DNA from: an uncultured Aquimarina sp.
Lineage (GTDB): Bacteria > Bacteroidota > Bacteroidia > Flavobacteriales > Flavobacteriaceae
DNA length: 64,000 nt
NCBI RefSeq assembly: GCF_947495315.1
Contig: NZ_CANLYD010000010.1
Span: forward strand, 62,001 to 126,000
Direction of reading: 5' to 3'
Shown: in pieces, positions 11,301 through 19,547 of the stretch
Layout of the letters: each line of letters begins with the position of its first letter
How positions within the stretch are numbered: the stretch's first letter is position 1
Notes under the pieces: generated by a model
Told to the model about the DNA's origin: nothing
Seen by the model: the letters and a program-made list of their open reading frames with translations, nothing else
Databases searched by the model: none
Position numbers and translations under genes: made by a program

Positions 11301-12246
11301 CTAAAATAGTATTTGTTCCTTGACCAGAAGTAATACTAGCACCGCTAGGTATTGCCCAACTATAAGAAGCTCCTTCTGTTGGTGTAATTGTATAAGACTT
11401 ACCGGTTTCACCTTCATATACGCTATTATCACCAATAAGTTGTGTATTAAAAGTACCACTATACACTCTAACATAATCAACCTCCATTTGTGTAGGATAA
11501 TCTGCCGGTGTAGGCGGAATATTTCCAGTATAAGGAGTACTCGGACCTCCTACCGCTACATTAAGAATAAGATACCAATCTCCTTCGCTAAATGGCCAAG
11601 GATCTACTGTATTCGCTGGTGTAACTGTATGATATAATTGGTCATCTACATACCAACGTATTTCTGATGGTTCCCACTCTACCGCATATTCGTGAAATCC
11701 TGCCGAAAGATCTAATCCCGCGTTGAATTCTCTTCCATTATATTGCCAGCCTCCGTTAGAATAATGAACAGTACCTCCAACACTTTCTGGGTTTTTATGT
11801 TGAGATTCCATGATATCAATTTCACCAGTAAAAGGCCAACTTCCATTCTCTGGCAACATCCAAAAGGCCGGCCAAATTCCTCCTGCCGAAGGCAGCTTAA
11901 TACTTGCCTCGTAACGCCCATACTTAGAATTAAACTTACCCGAAGTAATTAACTTTGAAGAAGTAAATTGCTTACCACCTGCTGATTCATTTTTAGTGGT
12001 AATTATCAAATTTCCGTTTTGTACGGTTGTGTTCTCTGGTTGATACCATTGTTCCTCTGCATTACCCCACCCACAGAGTGTAGGGCATCCATCTCCATTA
12101 TCAAAACTCCATTTAGTTAGATCTACTGAATTACCAGAAAACTCATCATTGAATATAAGTTCTGAACATTGCGAGTACCCTATTTCATTTGAAAAAATAA
12201 GAATAATGCAAATTGTAATAGCTTTAAAAAATAAGCCCTTTTTCAT
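8323..12246 (-). CDS. Secreted GH16 laminarinase, 1307 residues, multimodular, T9SS substrate
   Basis: Endo-beta-1,3(4)-glucanase of GH16. Signal peptide 1-26, then the GH16 domain (about 27-265) with the catalytic GEIDIMES motif near residue 140 and the closing VDYVRVYSG strand. Next are a PKD-like domain (about 270-345), three successive related modules of about 165 residues (about 350-515, 525-690, 700-865), each ending in a YIDNMR or YFDNLR type motif, a Big_2-like domain (about 874-950), a CBM6-like domain (about 960-1090), one copy of the 95-residue module that occurs twice in the GH81 protein (about 1115-1216) and a T9SS type A sorting domain (about 1225-1307). Most GH16 enzymes are 250-400 residues, so about 80 percent of this protein is accessory. 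It sits between GH64 and GH81 in the locus. Confidence 0.93.
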   Translation of the reverse strand: MKKGLFFKAITICIILIFSNEIGYSQCSELIFNDEFSGNSVDLTKWSFDNGDGCPTLCGWGNAEEQWYQPENTTVQNGNLIITTKNESAGGKQFTSSKLITSGKFNSKYGRYEASIKLPSAGGIWPAFWMLPENGSWPFTGEIDIMESQHKNPESVGGTVHYSNGGWQYNGREFNAGLDLSAGFHEYAVEWEPSEIRWYVDDQLYHTVTPANTVDPWPFSEGDWYLILNVAVGGPSTPYTGNIPPTPADYPTQMEVDYVRVYSGTFNTQLIGDNSVYEGETGKSYTITPTEGASYSWAIPSGASITSGQGTNTILVDWGTVEGDVKVVVNVPECGINEFKMSVSVNPVKTLEYVFEDFEGNRNLTYTSTTDGALSESVANPGGSSGNNSSIVGKYVRATGAQYDGLYMTTTNIGNALEYTSGEKSIWLDVYSDAPIGTEFILQIENSSLSSGDWPSGRHSRYSAKTISQNQWETLEFELLDRPDASVGALDVDQFVLLIDPDSYTGYTVYIDNMRKMDAPDPTLLEEIIIADYDGINQLELFFENGEYTPNVTNSTPNDVNNSANVARYERGAFELYDVVSFNTGAIEDSSPFIDGDNIFFMDVYTSAPIGTEISLSLENSEGSDSDFPAGRNSQYTSVIKEQNQWHTIAFSYTTSPDAGTSNLSVNEVSILFDPNSNISETYYFDNLRYGITKYPPSYEFFEMIHNYNGVNNLSLNNTTTGNYIENVGNPEANEVNNSSQAASYVRDNTELYDVLFFDTNFINDASAYVSEDKRFAMDVYTSAPVGTVISWQLEASSLSTPNNYPSGRHSVYQATVKEQNSWHTLEFVLTGTPDLIVSDVQIDTIVFLFDPNSNSGDTFYIDNLRSLTKEEVTQTPVLSSIIVSPNNVEINQEETVQFSAQGFDQNGEPFNTNFSWTTTGGSIDANGLFIGSDIGVYNITASSGSVSGVASITVNENTNSFETIPGTIQAEDYKEGGEGVGYHDLTSGNTGGAYRQDNVDIENTGDILGGSYNVGWIGASEWLAYDINATNSNNNYDIDFRVASPNGNGKFHLELNGTAITEVISVPNTGAWQEYETVSVTGISISSGNHELRIVFDSNGLNLNFIEFRASEDTTVNNCNGLAANSQYSYEVSSDTTNPTITFIPEITGMGDNVCILYYSTSATGPYPGYLVTPNVPFQINANFGDQIYFYYTYSLPTGGENNTAASKHDFTVGSCGNRSLIEIEKNPVNVLAFPNPMNDIITLSGLNKVHQINIYNIAGELLQTSTVNKTQTHQSLDVSSLSKGFYIVKTYSQNRESSIHKILKN

Positions 12247-12277
12247 AATTAAAATTGTTAGTTTGTGTTAGATAATT

Positions 12278-14449
12278 TTACTTTTTAATAAACCTTGAAA
12301 TTTTCCAAGTATTGTTTTCATATACCTTAATAAAATAGGTCCCAGTTTGTAATGAACTTACATCAACTTTTAAAACATCGCTACTCTTAGGCACTTGTAT
12401 TTTTTTGATTATTGTGCCAGAAACATCAACGATAAGTAGATTTAATTCACTGATAACTCCGTAAATATTTAATTGGTCAGTTGCTGGATTTGGGTATGCT
12501 ATTATTTTTAAACCATCTAATTTAACATCATCAATTTCATTAAGTCTTTGTGTATTTTGATCTGTTATTTTAATCCAGTTAATGTTCCAACCACCTGATA
12601 CTGCATAAATACCAAAAGGATATGTCCCGGCATTTACGTTGACTAAATGAGAAACCGTAGTCCAATTTTGCCATCCACCAGTATTTGGTATGTTTACTTC
12701 CCCTAGCGCAATGGTTCCTGCATTTAAATCAGTAGATAATTTAGCTCCGTTTACTAAACTAGTAACTCGATACTCTATAAGATAATTCCCAGAAGTAGGA
12801 AAATTGATATTAGCATACGCCATCCAATCTCCATTATCAATATACCCAACATTTTCACCTCCTTCTATACAAGGTTCTACCTGAACTCCATTCATAACAG
12901 AAAAGTTTTCCGCTTCAATTAGCTGACTAAATCCAGTATCATCTGTTTTAGAAACAATTATAGAGGTCATTTTATCATTCCAATTACCATCATTTGTTAA
13001 GCAATTATCATCTGACGTTTTGACTAAGCTAGCTCCCGTAAAATTATCATCCCAGTATAATGTTGCTTTGTATCCCGATTTAACACGTAAAGAAGATACT
13101 TTATCATTAGGTATTCCTAAGGCAGCAAGTTGAGTCATCGTATAACTACCTTCAGAAAGACCCGCTACAGTGCCCGAATAAGAGCAATCAAGATACAACG
13201 TTACTGGAAAATCATCAGGGCTTGAATTTCCATCTATTCCACCTAAGGTAATTTTTATGTTTCTTGGGTTTGGTGTGTGGATTGTCGCCGATTGATTATA
13301 AACATCATCGTAAGCAAACGTATATGTTTGACTTTCGAAACTAATATCTGTTTGATGGAAAAATTTAGAATACCAATTATAAGGCCAGGTTTGATAATAT
13401 TTAGAAGTATCTCCAAAATCTTGCAAAGTTCCAGAAGGCATATTTAAGTCAACAGCATGTCTTGTAATTGCTGCTACCATTTGCGACTGCACTACTAAAT
13501 CCCATCGATCTCCTGATGCCATAACACCACTACCTTCCATAGCCTCTAATGTCGTTGGCTTGCCAAAAATAGTTCCTATCTGACCATCGCTATCTCTTCT
13601 AAAAACAAAATTAGTTCCTTGCACACTTCCTCTCCAGATACCAGCATCTGATGTAAATGCTAATTCCTGGCTCGAATATTTAGACCAGATTTCATTAATA
13701 TAACCATCCATAAAATCTTTTGGAAACGATTCTACTTTTGTCGGAAAATGAATTGAACCTTCTGATGTATTTAACAAACTTTGAAACTCACTCGGAGCTG
13801 TACTTTGCCATTGGTCTAATATCTCATTATGCTTCTTTAGTTCTCCTACTTTTTTATAAAAATCATCTCCCCAAACTTCTAATCCCATAGGATATTGATA
13901 TGCATCCACTCTAGATGTATTACACCAAAGGCCAAAATCATTAAAGGTTAATTCTATTAATTCAAATTTAATACCTTGATTAGGATCTGTCGGGTTTGCT
14001 AAATTAGGAGCAGCATATCCACTAGGAGATCCAGAATGTCCAAAAAAGTATAAATACAACTGACTCTTAAATGAAATCATTATTCGACATCCAGCTATTT
14101 TAGGAATCTGAATCGTTTTATTTGGGATATCACTTAACTTACGAAAACAATTTGCATATTTTCCGTCGAGTCCTGGTCCTTGATTCCCATCAATAACGGG
14201 TCCCTGGACAGTATTAATTGAAGGATCCATATTATTAACTTGACCATTTACGGGATCTACCCATACATGACCATCTGTAATACCTACTATTGCTATAAAA
14301 ACTTCATCATCTGGGTATTCTGAAGTATTGGATATTTCATAGGGTAAGGTCTGTGCTTTTACTGTAAAACTAAAAAATAATAGTAAGCAAAAGAGTTTAA
14401 GAATACTACTAGTTTTTGGTTCGGTTTTTAAGAATACGTTTGTTTTCAT
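12278..14449 (-). CDS. Secreted GH64 beta-1,3-glucanase with beta-gamma-crystallin and CBM6 domains
   Basis: Thaumatin-like endo-beta-1,3-glucanase; the family's known members release laminaripentaose. A longer frame opens at 14551, but the ATG at 14449 leads into a signal peptide ending in KAQ, giving 723 residues. The GH64 domain (about 35-400) has the family stretch HSGSPSGYAAPNLANP; the Glu in FELIELTFN and the Asp in TSRVDAY align with the known catalytic acid pair. A beta-gamma-crystallin domain follows (about 408-500) with two calcium-site motifs, NDKVSS and NDKMTS. Then come a CBM6-like domain (about 510-635) and a T9SS sorting domain (about 650-723, YPNPATDQLNIYG). Only about 30 bases separate it from the next enzyme, so the genes are likely co-transcribed. 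Confidence 0.92.
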   Translation of the reverse strand: MKTNVFLKTEPKTSSILKLFCLLLFFSFTVKAQTLPYEISNTSEYPDDEVFIAIVGITDGHVWVDPVNGQVNNMDPSINTVQGPVIDGNQGPGLDGKYANCFRKLSDIPNKTIQIPKIAGCRIMISFKSQLYLYFFGHSGSPSGYAAPNLANPTDPNQGIKFELIELTFNDFGLWCNTSRVDAYQYPMGLEVWGDDFYKKVGELKKHNEILDQWQSTAPSEFQSLLNTSEGSIHFPTKVESFPKDFMDGYINEIWSKYSSQELAFTSDAGIWRGSVQGTNFVFRRDSDGQIGTIFGKPTTLEAMEGSGVMASGDRWDLVVQSQMVAAITRHAVDLNMPSGTLQDFGDTSKYYQTWPYNWYSKFFHQTDISFESQTYTFAYDDVYNQSATIHTPNPRNIKITLGGIDGNSSPDDFPVTLYLDCSYSGTVAGLSEGSYTMTQLAALGIPNDKVSSLRVKSGYKATLYWDDNFTGASLVKTSDDNCLTNDGNWNDKMTSIIVSKTDDTGFSQLIEAENFSVMNGVQVEPCIEGGENVGYIDNGDWMAYANINFPTSGNYLIEYRVTSLVNGAKLSTDLNAGTIALGEVNIPNTGGWQNWTTVSHLVNVNAGTYPFGIYAVSGGWNINWIKITDQNTQRLNEIDDVKLDGLKIIAYPNPATDQLNIYGVISELNLLIVDVSGTIIKKIQVPKSSDVLKVDVSSLQTGTYFIKVYENNTWKISRFIKK

Positions 14450-14764
14450 TATTAAAATGGTTTGTGTAATTAAGTTAGTTTTAAAAAAATCATATAAGTA
14501 ATCCTTAGCCCTATGTATTTTGCTACATACAGCATTATCATTTTCCGACATCCAAATCGTTTCAACTAAACAATCTGAACTTTATATATGTTTTCCCAAG
14601 TAGTCCTGATAAGTAGAAGCACGGTTACATACATCTATTATCCATTTCCGTATTTGATATTTTAAAAAATACCATAATCTTAAATCTGATTTCAGTTGTA
14701 TAATGAATATATACGGTGCTGAAACCAGGGGTAGAGCTGAATTAAATATTCCTTGTGATGGTAT

Positions 14765-15520
14765 TTATTTCCAGATTTTGATATAATCAATCTCAAATTG
14801 CTTTGGAAAGATAGTGTCATCAACTTCTGGACCCCCAAAATTACCACCAATGGCAAGGTTAATAATTATATAAAAAGGCTTGTCAAAAGGCCATGTTTTT
14901 TCATTTTTTATTTCTGGAGAAAATGTATAAACCAGTTTATCATCTATATAAAATTCTATTTTTTCTTTGGTCCATGTTGATTTGTAAACGTGAAAACCTT
15001 CCTCTATTGTGTCAATTATTGTTTTTTTAGAATTAATAGTATTACCAAAACTTTCTCTGGTATGCAGAGATGTATAGATTGTATGAGGCTCTTTCCCTAC
15101 ATATTCCATAATGTCTATTTCCCCACAATCGGGCCAGCCTATATCATCAATATCTGCTCCAAGCATCCATATTGCCGGCCATAGACCATGACCTGTAGGT
15201 AATTTAGCACGAACTTCAATTGTACCATATTGAAACTCAATTTTATCTTTTGTTGTTAGTCTACTAGACTTATATACATCTCCTTTCTTAGTTGCTGTAA
15301 TGATTAAATTACCTTGTTCTAACTTTGTATTTTCCTTAGTATAAATTTGTCTTTCATTATTACCCCAACCACATAAGTCAGGACATCCATCTCCCAGTCG
15401 ATAGTTCCATGATGAAGTATCCAATTGATCACCATTAAATTGTTCTTCCCAAATAACAGTATCAACGCTTCCACATGAAATCATCATTAAAAATATAATA
15501 TAGGTTAGGTGTTTAATCAT
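14765..15520 (-). CDS. GH16 beta-glucanase lipoprotein, single domain
   Basis: Compact GH16 hydrolase of 251 residues. The ATG at 15520 is chosen over one at 15574 because it opens directly into a lipoprotein signal peptide (MIKHLTYIIFLMMISCG, Cys at about 17). The catalytic motif is CGEIDIMEYVG at about residue 125, and the domain ends in the typical FEIDYIKIWK strand. Unlike the other lipoproteins of the locus, the residues after the Cys (GSVDT) are not an acidic run, so it may face the periplasm and trim imported oligosaccharides. That placement is inferred. It lies between the GH64 gene and the larger GH16 lipoprotein. Confidence 0.92.
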   Translation of the reverse strand: MIKHLTYIIFLMMISCGSVDTVIWEEQFNGDQLDTSSWNYRLGDGCPDLCGWGNNERQIYTKENTKLEQGNLIITATKKGDVYKSSRLTTKDKIEFQYGTIEVRAKLPTGHGLWPAIWMLGADIDDIGWPDCGEIDIMEYVGKEPHTIYTSLHTRESFGNTINSKKTIIDTIEEGFHVYKSTWTKEKIEFYIDDKLVYTFSPEIKNEKTWPFDKPFYIIINLAIGGNFGGPEVDDTIFPKQFEIDYIKIWK

Positions 15521-15692
15521 TTGTATTTTAAAATTAAATGTAAATATTTCGTTTAAACCAACACATCTAGTCACTACAATCTAAGGTTATAGCTTGTTTC
15601 TGGTAGTATATTTATATGATTTCAATAAACATAATGTTATTTGTTTTCATTATTATTTGTTGTAATTTTTATTTAACAATCAATACGTTTTT

Positions 15693-15723
15693 AGGAAGGC
15701 TATGTGTGGTAAATAGCCTTCCT
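15693..15723 (-). other. Strong intercistronic hairpin
   Basis: An 11-bp perfect stem (AGGAAGGCTAT at 15693-15703 with its complement at 15713-15723) lies just after the stop of the 545-residue GH16 gene. On the minus strand the stem is followed by an A-rich stretch (TAAAAACG), not a U-run. It therefore looks more like an RNA processing or protection element than an intrinsic terminator. Confidence 0.55.
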
Positions 15724-15753
15724 TGCTAAACAATTTAAAAACTAAGTGTATAT

Positions 15754-17391
15754 CTATTGATAAACTCTTACATAATCAATTTCCATAGTGGACTCTGTAA
15801 ATGCAGGATCTATGGCTCCTCCAAAAGTTCCTCCCATTGCTACATTCAGTATTAGGAAGAAATCATTATTATAAAAAGGTAAATTGTTTGAATAAGGAAA
15901 TGTGTGGTAAGGAGTTCCATCGATAGAAAAGATAATTTCAGTTGATGACCATTCTACACTATATATATGAAAATCTGTAGATGCTCCTGCAATATTGGTT
16001 TCTTCAAAAATTGCATTACCTCCGTTATTTCCAGGAAAATGAAGTGCACTAGATACTACATCTTGATTGTTTCCAACATGCTCCATAATATCAATCTCTC
16101 CGCAATTTGGCCAACCTACTTCTGTGATATTAGATCCCAACATCCAGATTGCTGGCCAGGTGCCTCCTCCTGTTGGTAATTTTGCCCGTACATCTACTTT
16201 ACCATAAGTAAACGAAAACAAATCTTGGGTTTTTATTCTAGCAGACGTATATCCTCCATTCTCAGCTCTAGCAGTAATCTTCAGCAAACCATCTTCTACA
16301 ATCACATTGCTGGAATCATTTGTATATGATTGAGACTCTCCATTACCCCATCCGTTATCACCTGTACCGATATCATATGTCCAATTTGTTGTACTAGGAG
16401 CTCCAGAAGCATCAAATTCATCTGCCCAAACTAGTGTATCGAAAGGTGGCTCTGCAATATCATCGGTTCCACCAGGTTCTTCTGAGGTTATTATAAACCA
16501 CCAGTCAAACTCATTATTTCCATCTGTAGTTCTAAGAATTAGTTCATTATCTGGTTGTTCTTCATATCTAAAAAGTTCATACTTATGATTACCACCGGTA
16601 TAGTATCCTATAAAACCTATTCCAGTTAAATTTAAAGTTTCTAAACCTCCGGGAGCACTAACTGACCAGGATGTTGAATAATCATTTAACGGGTAATTTT
16701 CTATATCTGCACCATTAGGAGCTATACTATGTGGTCCTAATTCATCTATCAAATTAACTCTTCCAAATACAGTTCCTGACGGATCCTCAGTAGGATCGTC
16801 ATTTTCACTATTCGTGATATGTGTGAATGTACCATCGACATTAAAAATATACCGGTCATCATACATCCCAACTGTCGCTTTATCATTAGGAGGAGCAGGA
16901 AAAAACTCCCCTATTATTTGACCTCCTACGGGTCCTAAACCAAAATGCGCTGGAGCTTCGTTTTTAATCCTCCAAGATCCAGTAGTTAGCATTGTAATTA
17001 ATTCTATAGGTGGCTCATACAGTACCAATACTTCTACTTCTACAGTTGTACTAGATGATACACCACCCGTTCCAACGGCTATAACAGTTACTGTATAGGT
17101 ACTTAATCCAGTAACAGAAAAATCATATGACTGTGTCCCGGATGGAGATGACGATGAATTTCCGTTATAAACAAATGTATAGGTAATAGCGTTATCGGCT
17201 ATAGCACTAAAATTTACAGTACCACTTCCATCTCCGTTCGGGTTACTAGCATCTGCTCCTACAATATCAATTGTTACTTGTATATTGGATGGGGCAATAA
17301 TTTCTCCTACGGATACATCATCTTCTTGACAGCCGCTGAACAAAAAAGCCAGCACTATAAAAATTCCGAAATTATATTTTAATTTTTTCAT
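15754..17391 (-). CDS. GH16 laminarinase lipoprotein with N-terminal accessory domains
   Basis: Surface-type lipoprotein of 545 residues. The signal peptide ends FLFSGCQEDD; the acidic residues after Cys fit the Bacteroidota surface-lipoprotein export signal. A PKD/Ig-like domain (about 35-125) is followed by a lipocalin-like domain (about 133-310) that resembles the repeated C-terminal domain of the adjacent glycan-binding protein (shared features: GSWRI, VGPxGG, DDRYIF, DGTF). The GH16 catalytic domain occupies about 317-545 with CGEIDIMEHVG near residue 440. The layout suggests an enzyme that holds glucan at the cell surface and cuts it into pieces for SusC/SusD. It is 49 bases downstream of the glycan-binding protein gene. 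Confidence 0.92.
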   Translation of the reverse strand: MKKLKYNFGIFIVLAFLFSGCQEDDVSVGEIIAPSNIQVTIDIVGADASNPNGDGSGTVNFSAIADNAITYTFVYNGNSSSSPSGTQSYDFSVTGLSTYTVTVIAVGTGGVSSSTTVEVEVLVLYEPPIELITMLTTGSWRIKNEAPAHFGLGPVGGQIIGEFFPAPPNDKATVGMYDDRYIFNVDGTFTHITNSENDDPTEDPSGTVFGRVNLIDELGPHSIAPNGADIENYPLNDYSTSWSVSAPGGLETLNLTGIGFIGYYTGGNHKYELFRYEEQPDNELILRTTDGNNEFDWWFIITSEEPGGTDDIAEPPFDTLVWADEFDASGAPSTTNWTYDIGTGDNGWGNGESQSYTNDSSNVIVEDGLLKITARAENGGYTSARIKTQDLFSFTYGKVDVRAKLPTGGGTWPAIWMLGSNITEVGWPNCGEIDIMEHVGNNQDVVSSALHFPGNNGGNAIFEETNIAGASTDFHIYSVEWSSTEIIFSIDGTPYHTFPYSNNLPFYNNDFFLILNVAMGGTFGGAIDPAFTESTMEIDYVRVYQ

Positions 17392-17440
17392 GTATTTAAT
17401 TTTTTGTTATCGTCGATCTTATTGGATTTTATAAATAAAA

Positions 17441-18391
17441 TCATCTGATGAGCTTATAAGTCCAATATGCCCCTCCTACATCTATTGTTACTTCCATAGT
17501 ATTATTACTATCAGTAAGCGTGATATTATATGTAATCGATGCTGGGACGGATACGTTTGGTAATTCGCCTCCATTGACGACTTTAGGTAAACCTAGGTAA
17601 GCACCCACACCATTTAGACTAATTGTACCGGATCCTTCGTTAAAAACATATGTAGCTAATCCAGATCCGTCGTGTGGAGAAACTGGTGTCCCACATTGAT
17701 CCGATGTTACCCCTTGCCAACCTTCTAACCAAGTTTCAGATCCTAAAACATTGCTAAAACTTCCATCAGCAGAGAACACATACTCATCATCAAAATAGCA
17801 AGCTCTGGTTGTTACGTCATCTATACTATTTGAGAAAAAGTCTCCAGTTCCAGGATTTGGTCCTACTTTAAAAGCTCCTGCTTCTGGCGCAAGTCTCCAA
17901 GTTCCTGCAATCAATGGTACTTCTCGTATGAATTGATAGGTCCAAAAAGCTCCACCAACATCAATTATTACTTCCATTCTATTGTTACTATTAGAAAGTG
18001 TGACGTTATACGTAATAGATGATGGAACAGAAACATTTGGTAATTCTCCTCCGTTCACTACTTTAGGCAACCCTAGATAAGCACCTTCACCAGTAAGTGT
18101 AACTGTTCCAGCTCCTTCGTCATAAATGTAAGTAGCGGCTCCAGAGCCATCATGAGGTGCAACAGGTGTTCCGCATTGATCCGGAGACACTCCTTGCCAA
18201 CTTTCTAACCAGGTTTCAGACCCTAATACATTGCTAAAACTTCCATCGACGGAGAAAATATATTCATCATCAAAATAACAAGCTCTAGTTGTTACATCAT
18301 CTAAGCTATTTGAGAAAAAGTCTCCAGTCCCAGGACCTGGTCCCACCTTAAAAGCTCCTGCTTCTGGTGCAAGTTTCCAAATCCCTTCTAA
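17441..18391 (-). repeat. Intragenic tandem duplication of a 155-codon domain
   Basis: Two adjacent coding blocks (about 17441-17908 and 17926-18391) encode nearly the same domain. Long identical stretches are shared, such as GELPNVSVP and GSETWLE. About 27 of 154 aligned residues differ, which points to a fairly recent internal duplication. Confidence 0.85.
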
Positions 18392-19528
18392 TCCTGATGC
18401 TGGCTCTGGTGGTTTATGAAAATAAACGTTATCCACAAAAACTATCGCCGTTCCGGAAGGTGCTCCTACATATATTAATTGAGCAATATTGCTTCTTGTA
18501 GTTAATCCCGTAAAATCAGATAATGGAATATCTAAACTTACCCATTCTCCATTTGCAGGACTAGATACTGTAATTTCATGTTCTACATCATCTCCTCCAC
18601 CGAAAGCATTGTCTGCTCCAAAATCAACTAATTTAATCTTAAACTCAGTCAAATTTGGGGACCAAATATCCGTATGAAAATGAGTCATTGTACTAGCATC
18701 TATAGTTGTTGTAGTAGCTTCTATTCCTACGAAATTAAGAGCACTATACTTTTTGGTAGGGTTTCCTTCTATCTCAACATCTTCAAAAGTAACATCAGAC
18801 CAAGGTGTACGCCAAGTATCCACTGGAACATCTGTATAAGCATCACTAAACATAGAAACAACATCTTGTATTGCTCTGGCAGGTGGTCTTGGTGCAGATA
18901 CTATAGGCTGAAGAATTTCTGTTACTTCAAACTCTTCTATATATTCGGTAGTTGCAATGGCACCTCCTTTAGCAACAACTCTTATCATATATGTTCCCGC
19001 TTCTTGATATGTATATGAAGCAGTTTCGCCTATATTAGCCGTAACCGGAGTATCATTTCCTGTTTCACCAAAGTATACATCAAAAGACATTGCATTGTCT
19101 GCAGTAGCCATTACATTCACTTGTTTGGATACAGCTGCATCATTTTCTATAGTAACTATTAAATTTTCTGGTGGATTAAAAGACACAATCACTTCTTGTG
19201 TAATTTCTGTTGTTAATCCTGTTATTCCAATACCTACTAATCTTAAATTATAAGTTCCCTCAGCATAGGTATGTGTAGCACTCTTACCAAGTTTAACATT
19301 TTCTGGTTCCACAGTGTCATCACCATAATAAATATCAAAGGATACCACTCCATCTCCATTTGGCGTTATAGTTACTAATCCAGTATTATCTTGAGTGATT
19401 TGTAAAAGCGCAGCTATGTTTGACGGAGCTACTACATTATCTAAATAGTCTAGATTATCGTCTTCAGCACAGCTTAATACGAAAAGCACGGACAGGCATA
19501 CGCTGAATATATATTTTAAAAGTTTCAT
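17441..19528 (-). CDS. Surface glycan-binding lipoprotein (SusE/F position)
   Basis: 695-residue lipoprotein with no catalytic domain. The signal peptide ends VLSCAEDD, with an acidic run typical of surface export. Two PKD/Ig-like domains (about 25-115 and 117-205) precede a jelly-roll-like segment (about 213-375, ending IVFVDNVYFHK) that resembles a carbohydrate-binding module. The protein ends in two tandem copies of a 155-residue domain (about 383-537 and 541-695), about 82 percent identical by my count. It sits directly after susD, where such loci usually encode the glycan-binding partner of the SusCD complex. I infer beta-1,3-glucan binding from the neighbours. Confidence 0.85.
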   Translation of the reverse strand: MKLLKYIFSVCLSVLFVLSCAEDDNLDYLDNVVAPSNIAALLQITQDNTGLVTITPNGDGVVSFDIYYGDDTVEPENVKLGKSATHTYAEGTYNLRLVGIGITGLTTEITQEVIVSFNPPENLIVTIENDAAVSKQVNVMATADNAMSFDVYFGETGNDTPVTANIGETASYTYQEAGTYMIRVVAKGGAIATTEYIEEFEVTEILQPIVSAPRPPARAIQDVVSMFSDAYTDVPVDTWRTPWSDVTFEDVEIEGNPTKKYSALNFVGIEATTTTIDASTMTHFHTDIWSPNLTEFKIKLVDFGADNAFGGGDDVEHEITVSSPANGEWVSLDIPLSDFTGLTTRSNIAQLIYVGAPSGTAIVFVDNVYFHKPPEPASGLEGIWKLAPEAGAFKVGPGPGTGDFFSNSLDDVTTRACYFDDEYIFSVDGSFSNVLGSETWLESWQGVSPDQCGTPVAPHDGSGAATYIYDEGAGTVTLTGEGAYLGLPKVVNGGELPNVSVPSSITYNVTLSNSNNRMEVIIDVGGAFWTYQFIREVPLIAGTWRLAPEAGAFKVGPNPGTGDFFSNSIDDVTTRACYFDDEYVFSADGSFSNVLGSETWLEGWQGVTSDQCGTPVSPHDGSGLATYVFNEGSGTISLNGVGAYLGLPKVVNGGELPNVSVPASITYNITLTDSNNTMEVTIDVGGAYWTYKLIR

Positions 19529-19547
19529 CTTCTTCTAGTTTTTGTTT

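Noticed and set aside
10970..11637. Plus-strand frames of 105-117 codons opposite the large GH16 gene
   Set aside because: Antisense shadows of a well-supported GH16 coding region with low-complexity Thr/Ser or Ile/Cys composition.
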